Assembly: GCA_026692885.1 (NCBI GenBank)
Contig: JAPLNJ010000693.1
Span: 1-31,103 of the forward strand
Direction: 5' to 3'
Source: Planctomycetota bacterium
GTDB lineage: Bacteria; Planctomycetota; Planctomycetia; Pirellulales; Pirellulaceae
Length of the DNA stretch: 31,103 nucleotides
Shown here: positions 18,001 to 24,298 of the stretch, piece after piece
Numbering within the stretch: position 1 is the first letter of the stretch
Layout of the letters: each line of letters opens with the position of its first letter
Program-made: the position numbers and the translations under genes
Notes under the pieces: model-generated
What the model saw: the letters and a program-made list of their open reading frames with translations, nothing else
Databases searched by the model: none
What the model was told of the DNA's origin: nothing

Positions 18001-19616
18001 ACCCGTTGGTCCGCTGGCCGGACGCCCTGGAGAACGGTTTCTGTGAACTCTTGGCGCTGTTGGCCAGCCATCCCCTGGACCGCCAAGTCCTGCCGGGCAG
18101 TCTGTCGGTCAGCATTTCTGCCGAGTCGATCCGTGAAGCTGGCGGTAGCACAACGGCGACCGTCACCCGTGCTGGTGGTGACATCAGCTGGCCGCTGGTG
18201 GTGACTCTGACTAGTAGCGATCGAAGTGAGGCTGAGGTTCCGGAGACGGTGACGATCCCCGCCAACCAGGCTTCGTCCGCCCCGTTCACGATCACCGCCG
18301 TGGACGATACCCAGTGGGACGGGACCCAAACGGTCGTGATTGCGGGCCGCGCCACGGGGTTCGTTGCCGGCCAAGCGACCGTAGACGTGACGGACTGGGA
18401 GGAGACGGTACATCTATACGGTACCGCGGATAGCGACCTTTTCAGCTTTCGGGCCTCAGACATGCATTTCATCACGATTAACGGCCAGGAGCAAGCCTTT
18501 GATCCGGCGATGGTCAAGGCGATTTACCTCCACGGTTCCGGAGGTAGTGACGAGTTGTCAGTCGTCGGAGGCGGAAGTCTCGTCTTGGTCGTGCTTCGGC
18601 CCGGCACGGTCGATGTGACGGGGTTAGGGTACGAACTGCACGGGGACGGCTTCGATACCATCCGCGTCTACAGCACCACCGGTACGCCTGCGGAGGCCCG
18701 TTTGTACGACTCCGCAGGCGACGACACCCTCCTGGCCGACGGCCAAGCCAACGGCGCGCGACTCCTGGGAACAAACGTGGATCTTTACGCCGAGGGCTTT
18801 GCGAAGACCTATGCTTACGCCACGGGTGGCGGCGTGGACACGGCGAAACTGTACGACTCAGCCGGCGATGACACACTCACGGCCGATGGCAAGGCCAACG
18901 GAACGCGGTTCCAGGGTATCGGCTTCGACCTGTATGCCGAGAGTTTTGAAAAGACGTACGCCTATGCCCAACGTGGTGGGACGGATAGGGCCAGGATGTA
19001 CGATTCGTGTGGGGACGACCTGTTGCAGGCCGATGGCAAGGCCAATGGAGCACGCCTGCAGGGCCCCGGCATCGACCTTTACGCCGAGGGCTTTGCGAAA
19101 ACGTATGCCTACGCTACGGGCGGTGGCTTAGATACAGCACGTCTGTACGACTCGGCGGGCGACGACACGTTGACGACCGATGGCGCGGCCGACGGAACAC
19201 GGCTACAAGGTCCCGGCATCGATCTGTATGCCGAAGGCTTCGAAAGGACGTATGCCTACGCCATGAACGGCGGGGTCGACACGGCGCGGATGTACGATTC
19301 GGCGGGCGACGACACGTTTGCCTTCGACTATCCCGGCGGCCGGTTCCAGGGGCTGGGCTTCGACGCCTATGCGGAGAACTTCGACTACTACTTTGCGTGC
19401 GCCACGCGAGGCGGCTACGACCGGTCCTATCTGTACGACACCGGCGGCAACGACGTACTGGTGGGGCGGTCAAACTGGTATGAGCTGACGACTCCCTACG
19501 CGTCCGCCCGGGGTGCAGGATTCGACTACGTCGAGGCCACCAAGCACGAGGGCGGCACGAATACACTCGATGCACTGTCGGTGGACTACCTGTTGGAGGA
19601 ACTCGATTGGGTCTGA
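15030..19616 (+). CDS. Giant LEPR-XLL secreted protein A, six beta repeats, helical domain, 49-aa repeat module
   Basis: This 1528-aa protein is predicted to be exported. The N-terminus carries LEPLEARELL at residues 11-20. Six repeats of about 100 residues follow, starting near residues 22, 122, 222, 322, 420 and 520, each with YEYR(F/Y)W, a W.W.T strand and YYV.V.VR. Residues about 620-1020 form an unassigned, mainly helical domain containing DSSHSHRMP and NGVYRYEY; a polysaccharide lyase or hydrolase toroid is one possibility. A Calx-beta-like domain follows (18102-18400). The end is a pre-repeat domain, four 49-residue repeats, one 47-residue variant and a cap shared with proteins B and C. 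The ATG is 6 nt after the aminotransferase stop, so it probably belongs to the polysaccharide operon. No strong ribosome-binding site is visible. Confidence 0.88.
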   Translation: MVSRRYRRLFLEPLEARELLTVTGLLLTVDQCCYVAPGATIHFTAQADGGSGSYEYRFWRRSETGPWEDVQAYSTDSTWPWKTDSAKPGKYYVQVDARESGTQVEREFAKDVSQQIAPRTPASAVQLQTNQPFRVTPGTTIELSAQGQGGSDLYEYRFWLRSGQGVWQLARGYGTNSLWSWDTAQVPEDLYYVQVDVRTAGTSVERDATTTLSQAVTSVPPASGVVLQSDQPARIGPSTPVQFTAQGEGGNGRYEYRYWQRPADGVWSLVRDYAPDPTWTWYTDGAADGEHFTQVDVRSAGAVVERDATTDVTLVVSRAAAATGVVLTTNAVQPIRPGTTIAFEARGQGGEGTYEYRFRIRAETEAWRVVREYASDPAWQWNTAAATAAKYYVGVEVRTAGSQVSRDAVTDLSLAVLAPSSGVRLTSPPSGRVAPGSMLEFRAAGQGGTGAYEYRYWFRARAGVWTIVRDYSSQPTWQWYTDGVTSDVYYVGVEVRTAGSSSTRDGVTDVTLIVSPLAPATGIELSADRTGRIPPGSTVTFTAQGQGGTEAYEYRFWLRSRSGDSSIVREYSTDATWRWDTSAASVDIDYVGVEVRVLGSPADREAVCDLAVLVRKDETQLWSRLVRPYLADDLWTNRDAYDATNYLMLPLQAAFAGGPEAWPADFAAHFRRFVDSGGAATLTGDLNRTQYFYLASRFVSLAQSAGLGKLIPPGLVTLLLDEIQRLWQTEPISLNLAGIVREFSGGLRELVEWKLSPASQAYGQVRVIDDVELFVMAIAADLRAYERNSGTLLPGTEMIAEILETTTRVFQQEVVYQADGGWLFQPGIFAQHSDYLFAGYDHIGPHLCPAPVAGIALDSSHSHRMPVLLTSFADAYLEDSSQRRYFNDLKRGLEIQFIQHVLVPPGLEFSGYRTTNYMDGRNGVYRYEYATAGAGRGYGPYETSGTLTLGWWSFLGSERIREVYGDLAAQYPLPSDVIAIYVGPNTTRERHPLVRWPDALENGFCELLALLASHPLDRQVLPGSLSVSISAESIREAGGSTTATVTRAGGDISWPLVVTLTSSDRSEAEVPETVTIPANQASSAPFTITAVDDTQWDGTQTVVIAGRATGFVAGQATVDVTDWEETVHLYGTADSDLFSFRASDMHFITINGQEQAFDPAMVKAIYLHGSGGSDELSVVGGGSLVLVVLRPGTVDVTGLGYELHGDGFDTIRVYSTTGTPAEARLYDSAGDDTLLADGQANGARLLGTNVDLYAEGFAKTYAYATGGGVDTAKLYDSAGDDTLTADGKANGTRFQGIGFDLYAESFEKTYAYAQRGGTDRARMYDSCGDDLLQADGKANGARLQGPGIDLYAEGFAKTYAYATGGGLDTARLYDSAGDDTLTTDGAADGTRLQGPGIDLYAEGFERTYAYAMNGGVDTARMYDSAGDDTFAFDYPGGRFQGLGFDAYAENFDYYFACATRGGYDRSYLYDTGGNDVLVGRSNWYELTTPYASARGAGFDYVEATKHEGGTNTLDALSVDYLLEELDWV
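15093..16887 (+). repeat. Six tandem 300-bp repeats in gene A
   Basis: Repeat starts at 15393, 15693 and 15993 are exactly 300 bp apart; the next starts at 16287 and 16587. Each encodes a beta-rich unit opening with a (A/S)(T/S)G(V/I).L-type strand, followed by a (R/P)(I/V)PG turn, QG(Q/E)GG, YEYR and a closing VR..G....RD strand. The fold is probably immunoglobulin-like. The DNA copies are diverged, so the array is old compared with the 147-bp arrays. Confidence 0.8.
18696..19424 (+). repeat. 147-bp tandem repeat array in gene A
   Basis: Full units begin at 18696, 18843, 18990 and 19137, exactly 147 bp (49 codons) apart, followed by a 141-bp variant at 19284. The unit consensus contains LYDSAGDDTL, ADGKANG, QGPGIDLYAEGF and KTYAYATGGG. 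The array ends in a cap (19425-19613) with GRSNWYELTTP. Confidence 0.9.
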
Positions 19617-19959
19617 CGCGGGATGGGTGGATGCTTGCGGTCTCCGGCGCTGCCGGAGTCGCAGGTGTCTTGATCGGCAGTTTCCCGGCGTGACGAACTT
19701 CCCTCCGGCGGCGGGGATGCCAGCGTTACAACTTACGCGAGTTTGAATTTTCCGGAAATGTCGAGCCAATCCGACGCGCCCTCCACGCGCCGGCAGTCCG
19801 CCGGCGGGCCGCTTACGAGGACCGTCAGGCAAGCGGACAGAAATACCCACCCCACGTGGGCCGGTCTTTCCGAAACCGGCATCCGCGTCTCGGAGAGACG
19901 CGACCACGCGACGGCGGCCCTGATCCACCCTGAAAAAGCTCTCATTCCCTTCGCTTGCC
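19617..19959. terminator. Convergent intergenic gap with four palindromes
   Basis: Genes A and B converge on this 343-bp gap, which holds no recognised gene. Four hairpins are visible: 19636-19663 (core ctccggc/gccggag with a 3-nt loop), 19788-19806 (7-bp stem), 19860-19880 (gccggt/accggc) and 19884-19902 (cgcgtctc/gagacgcg, 8-bp stem, loop gga). None has a clear U-tract, so intrinsic termination is plausible but not proven. Confidence 0.45.
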
Positions 19960-22900
19960 TCAGGCTGCCTCCGCGACCGCGATGTTGGCGGATCGGGTAT
20001 CCTGAGCGGCGCCCAGATCATCGCTCCACAACACAAGTTGCGTCCAGTCGGTGTTCTGGAAGGTTGTATCGGTTGAAACGCGACCGTTGATCTCCACCTG
20101 GAAGTTGGCGAGGCCCCAAGTCATCTGTTGCCATCCCAGACAGGTATGGGCCGTAAAATAGCCGATTTCCAGCGGGGCCGCCGTGGCACCGAAATCCGGT
20201 GTCGCGGGACCATCCCCGACAATCACGCGGAAATCGGCGGCCTGCAGGGATGCGTCCAGATGATGCCAGCCGTTCTGACCGACAAAGCGGTAGTCGGCCA
20301 GATAGTACGTCGAACTCTGCTTGACCAGCAAGCCCACGCCGATTTCATCCTGCTGCTGTGCGCCGGAGAAGACCTGAAAATCGTACGCGTAAGACAGCGA
20401 GGTAATGGCTCCCGAAATCCCGGGCTCGTAGACGCCCGCCCGCTTTGATAACTGGGCCACCAAGTCGCCTGAGGTGAACGTCAGTGTGCCGCCCTGATAC
20501 GGTTCGTCGGCCGGGCCACCGCTCAGCACCTGGTGAATCTCAGCGGGATTGTTCTGGCTGCCCGAGTCCTGGACGGTCGCACGGAAGGTCAGTCGCTCCG
20601 CCGACGCGCGGTACGTGTGGCTGCCGAGAATGTCGAAGATATCACCGTCTCGCACGATGGTGCCTGCGTCCGCCGAAGCGGTAGTGACAAACCCATCGCC
20701 CCAGTCGATTACGGCGCTGTAGTGCCGCAAAGCCTCGTTCGGGTTAGCGTCGGTAAAGATACCCACGACGACTTGATCGTAGGCCTGGCCCGCCACGAAA
20801 CGCAACGGCGGCAGGGTCAACGTCAACGGAGGATCGGCCACGAAAACGGTCGTTTGTTCGAGATCGTGTGCGCCGCCAAAGTCGTTGCTGCACAAGATCA
20901 AGTGGGTCCAGTCCTCGTCCCGGAACTCGGCGTCCGCATAACGCGTCCCGTTGATCGTTGTTTCGAAACCGGCGAGGCCCCACGTCAGCGTCTGCCAGAC
21001 TCCCCGAGCACTGTTGGCCGTCAGATAACCAATCTCCAACGGCGCACCGCGAATGCTGAAGTCGGGCGCGGCAGGCCCCGCGCCGTCCAACAAGCGAAAA
21101 TCGGAGGCAGTCACCGCCGATCCCAAACGTCTCCAGCCATCCTGCCCCACGAACGTATAGTTCGCCACGTAAAGGGCAAGACCCTGTCGGATCAGCAGGC
21201 CGACGCCCACCTGACTGCTTGGCGACGGCCCAGAGAACACGGCAAAGTCATAACCATACTCCAGCGATGTGATGGCTCCCGACTGGGCGGGATCGTACAC
21301 GCCGCCTGCTCCAACCAACTTGGACCAGTGAGCCACATTGACGCTGTTTGTCAGGGTATGCGTGCCGCGCTGATACGAGGCCTCAAACGGTCCGCCGCCA
21401 AGCACCTGTTGGGCGGTGGCGGGAGCCACGGCATTGCGCAAGGATTTCACTTGGACCGCGAAGGTCAAGCCTACGGCGGTGGCCGCTTCGAGATAGGTAT
21501 GGCTGCCGAGGACACTGAATCCGTCGTCCGTGCGCAGGATCGTGTGCTCTGCGGCCGACGCGGTGGTCTGGAATCCGTCCCCCCAATCGATGACCGCTTG
21601 ATAGTCGCTCGGCGTGCCTCGCGGGTCGGAGTCCGTGAAGGTGGCGATCGTCACGTTGCGGTAAGCTTGCCCCTCCACGAACTCCGGCAGCGTCAGCGTG
21701 AGGTCCAGCCGGGCGGGTATCCACGATCCGCTACTTGCCAGCACCCAATCGACGGCTTCGACGTCCAGCATGTCGATTCCGCCGGCTCTGGATGAAGCTG
21801 AAACACGGTCGAATCCCTGGCCCTCTGCCAGGGATTCGGGCATCGTCATGCGGTACCAATCCGATCTGCCTTGGAACGTGTCAGCGCCGGCCGAGTCATA
21901 CAGTTTCGCCGTGTCTATGCCGCCGCCCGTGGCGTAGGCATACGTCTTCGCGAAGCCCTCGGCGTAGATGTCAAAGCCGGTGCCCTGGAAGCGTGTTCCG
22001 TTGGCCTGGCCATCCGCTGTCAACGTGTCATCACCGGCCGAGTCGTATAGTTTCGCCGTGTCCACACCGCCGTCCGTGGCATAGGCATACGTCTTCTCGA
22101 ATCCCTCGGCGTAGAGGTCAAAGCCGGTGCCCTGGAATCGCGCTCCGTTGGCCTGGCCATCCGCCGTGAATGTGTCATTGCCGACTGAGTCGACCAGTTT
22201 CGCCATGTCTATGCCGCCGCCCGTGGCGTAGGCATACGTCTTCTCGAACCCCTCGGCGTAGAGGTCAAAACCGGTGCCCAGGAAGCGCGCTCCGTTGGCC
22301 TGGACATCCGCCGTGAACATGTCATCGCCAGCTGAGTCGACCAGTTTCGCCGTGTCCACGCCGCCGCTTGTAGCGTAGGCATACGTCTTCTTGAACCCCT
22401 CAGCGTAAAGGTCAAAGCCGGTGCCCTGGAATCTTGCTCCGTTAGCCTGGCCATCCGCCGTGAACGTGTCATCGCCAGCCGAGTCGAACAGTTTCGCCGT
22501 GTCCAGGCCGCCGCCTGTAGCGTAGGCATACGTCTTCGCGAATCCCTCGGCGTAGAAGTCGAATCCGGCTCCCTGGAACCTTGCTCCGTTGGCCTGGCCA
22601 TCCGCCGTGAACGTGTCATCGCCCGACGAGTCGTAGAGCTTCGCAGTGTCGAGGCCACCATTGCTGGCGTAGGCATAGGAACGATCGAAATGCCTGACCT
22701 CGTTGTCGAAGCCTAGCCCCGTGAGCCGCGCGCTCTCAGTCGTCGCCAGAAACACATCGTCGTCTGACGAGTCGAAGAAGAACGCCGTATCCCAGCCGCC
22801 ACTGAGGCTGTCGACGCGGATCGTCTCGACGTTTTCCGCAACGACCGCATAACGGTCGCCCGTCAACGTACCATACCCTGGCTTGAGCATGACTTGGTCG

Positions 22901-23625
22901 TCGCCAGCCGAGCCTAGCAACGTCGCCACGTCATGGCCGTCTTGGCCCAGCAGCTCGACAGTTTCGACGAGGGCGGCGTCAACTGTGTAGCGATTGCCGT
23001 TGAGCGTCACACTGTGCGTCGCCGAACCAGCGGCGAAAATGAAGTTGTCGTCGCCGGCCGTTCCCGTGGCTCGGAAGTTCCACCTCTGCGGTTGTCCGTC
23101 CAGCGGCACCAGCGATACCCGGCCGTTGTCGGATGCGAAGGTTACCGCCTGGCGGACGCTGGCCGTCAGCATGCCGGTGATGTCGACCGTCGCTTGGTCG
23201 GGAATGAGTGAATTCGCGGTGATCCAGATGGAAGACAATTCCTTGTTTAGATCGACCGGATCCGCATAGATCCCCCCGTACAAGGTCACGCCGCCGCCGG
23301 GGGCCACTTGATCGATCGCCGACTGGAGCGTGGCGAAGGCGTTGTAGCCGAAAATCAATTCCGCCGGATCGGAATTCACAGGGGTGACTTCCGGAGCCGT
23401 CCCCAGCCAAGCATCGTCCACGTAGACCATGACCGGAGGATCCCTGCCTGCGGGAAACTCGTCCTGTGCGGATGGCAACTCCGCATCAGACACGCTGGTC
23501 AACAGGGTTCGGTCTTCGAGATACTCCAGGGAAAGTCGGCGGCAATTCCCCCGCCGTTGATGGTGTAGGCCGAGGCCGGATGTATGTATCGCTTTCGCAA
23601 CTCGGCAGAACAAATCCGTGAACAT
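19960..23625 (-). CDS. Giant LEPR-XLL secreted protein B, 49-aa repeats and duplicated PKD/lectin-like units
   Basis: This 1221-aa protein is predicted to be exported. LEYLEDRTLL is at residues 33-42. The next segment (VYVDDAWLGTAP, NAFATLQSAIDQV, LYGGIYADP) is the entry sequence that usually opens a parallel beta-helix, but no helix follows. A pre-repeat domain, a degenerate 47-residue unit and five 49-residue repeats come next, then a cap with GRSDWY. The C-terminal half is two copies of a unit of about 290 residues: a PKD-like part (VIDWGDGFQTTAS, VLGSHTY) and a beta-rich, lectin-like part (SGAITSLEYGYDF, WTHLILCSNDFG). No enzyme motif was seen, so a structural or glycan-binding role is likely. 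The ATG is the only reasonable start before the motif but lacks a clear ribosome-binding site. Confidence 0.85.
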   Translation of the reverse strand: MFTDLFCRVAKAIHTSGLGLHHQRRGNCRRLSLEYLEDRTLLTSVSDAELPSAQDEFPAGRDPPVMVYVDDAWLGTAPEVTPVNSDPAELIFGYNAFATLQSAIDQVAPGGGVTLYGGIYADPVDLNKELSSIWITANSLIPDQATVDITGMLTASVRQAVTFASDNGRVSLVPLDGQPQRWNFRATGTAGDDNFIFAAGSATHSVTLNGNRYTVDAALVETVELLGQDGHDVATLLGSAGDDQVMLKPGYGTLTGDRYAVVAENVETIRVDSLSGGWDTAFFFDSSDDDVFLATTESARLTGLGFDNEVRHFDRSYAYASNGGLDTAKLYDSSGDDTFTADGQANGARFQGAGFDFYAEGFAKTYAYATGGGLDTAKLFDSAGDDTFTADGQANGARFQGTGFDLYAEGFKKTYAYATSGGVDTAKLVDSAGDDMFTADVQANGARFLGTGFDLYAEGFEKTYAYATGGGIDMAKLVDSVGNDTFTADGQANGARFQGTGFDLYAEGFEKTYAYATDGGVDTAKLYDSAGDDTLTADGQANGTRFQGTGFDIYAEGFAKTYAYATGGGIDTAKLYDSAGADTFQGRSDWYRMTMPESLAEGQGFDRVSASSRAGGIDMLDVEAVDWVLASSGSWIPARLDLTLTLPEFVEGQAYRNVTIATFTDSDPRGTPSDYQAVIDWGDGFQTTASAAEHTILRTDDGFSVLGSHTYLEAATAVGLTFAVQVKSLRNAVAPATAQQVLGGGPFEASYQRGTHTLTNSVNVAHWSKLVGAGGVYDPAQSGAITSLEYGYDFAVFSGPSPSSQVGVGLLIRQGLALYVANYTFVGQDGWRRLGSAVTASDFRLLDGAGPAAPDFSIRGAPLEIGYLTANSARGVWQTLTWGLAGFETTINGTRYADAEFRDEDWTHLILCSNDFGGAHDLEQTTVFVADPPLTLTLPPLRFVAGQAYDQVVVGIFTDANPNEALRHYSAVIDWGDGFVTTASADAGTIVRDGDIFDILGSHTYRASAERLTFRATVQDSGSQNNPAEIHQVLSGGPADEPYQGGTLTFTSGDLVAQLSKRAGVYEPGISGAITSLSYAYDFQVFSGAQQQDEIGVGLLVKQSSTYYLADYRFVGQNGWHHLDASLQAADFRVIVGDGPATPDFGATAAPLEIGYFTAHTCLGWQQMTWGLANFQVEINGRVSTDTTFQNTDWTQLVLWSDDLGAAQDTRSANIAVAEAA
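21910..22644 (-). repeat. 147-bp tandem repeat array in gene B, five units
   Basis: On the minus strand units begin at 22644, 22497, 22350, 22203 and 22056, each 147 bp. A degenerate 141-bp unit precedes them (22785-22645). The consensus contains KLYDSAGDDTFTADGQANGA, then RFQGTGFDLYAEGF and KTYAYATGGG. Units three and four have VDS in place of YDS. The cap lies at 21909-21721. Confidence 0.9.
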
Positions 23626-24298
23626 GATTGGGCAGTCTCACCAGGGGGCCATTCGGGCCTTTCGGAAGTCAGCTTCAGCCGCAATGCGAGCACCTCCAGC
23701 TGGCGGTGGGCCGCAATAAATCCATCGCATAAAGTGGGCGGAATACGACTGGCCCTGGATTCAATAATCGCAGGAACATGCGTCTGGAATCTCAACGCCA
23801 TAACTGAAGTCTTGCCAAGTGCGGATTTGCAGCCGTCCCGAGTGGATGCGGCACTGCCCACTGTGGTGGGGGTTTGTAGTATGGTGGTTGGGGGGGGTGG
23901 GGGGGGGGGATTTTAGGGCCAGAAACAAGTACTCTTAGCGGTGCCGTGCCCATTTGGTGCTAGCAGGGGAAACGCCCTGCACTTTGCAAAACTTCAGGCC
24001 ATAACTTAGATCGGCTGATACCAGCCCTCAATCAAGCCAGATATTTCCGGACGAGCCGAACTTCTGCAAGAAGCAACTTTCGCCGACCAGCCTCCAGGGA
24101 TATGTCGCCGCACCGAGAACGTGCCCGTTAGGCGAGCGGCAGGAAATAACTTACCCGTAGGTCGGCCTTTCCAGGCCGATCGGGACGGTCTTGGAAGACC
24201 ATCCTACATTAAGTCGGGTAAGCTATTTCCTGCCGCTCGCCTTAAGATGCCTTCAGCTCCGGCACTGCCGGATGTGGCGAGTATCCAACCGCCCCATG
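23626..24298. other. Gap between genes B and C with G-run and palindromic element
   Basis: This 673-bp gap lies upstream of B and downstream of C, both on the minus strand. Short open frames exist on both strands but none resembles a known protein. It contains an exceptional G-rich run on the + strand (23890-23909, eight G, T, two G then nine more), a small hairpin around cagggg/ccctg near 23967, and the palindromic element at 24131-24241. The promoter of B should be here, but no convincing -10/-35 pair was recognised. Confidence 0.5.
24131..24241. mobile_element. Palindromic MITE-like element, copy 1
   Basis: The arm 24130-24156 (starting aggcgagcggcaggaaataa) pairs with 24216-24242 over 27 bp with one mismatch. 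The flanks are tta on each side (24128-24130 and 24242-24244), a possible 3-bp target duplication. The interior folds further: gtagg...cctac, cggcc...ggccg and ggtcttggaagacc. A second copy starts at 31043. No ORF is present. Confidence 0.7.

Noticed and set aside
20533..21795. 420-aa + strand open frame within gene B
   Set aside because: It is antisense to the duplicated PKD/lectin-like units and shows no protein-family motif.
23499..23916. Two small open frames in opposite directions around the start of gene B
   Set aside because: Neither translation resembles a known protein, one ends in a glycine run made by the G tract, and the other overlaps the start of gene B.
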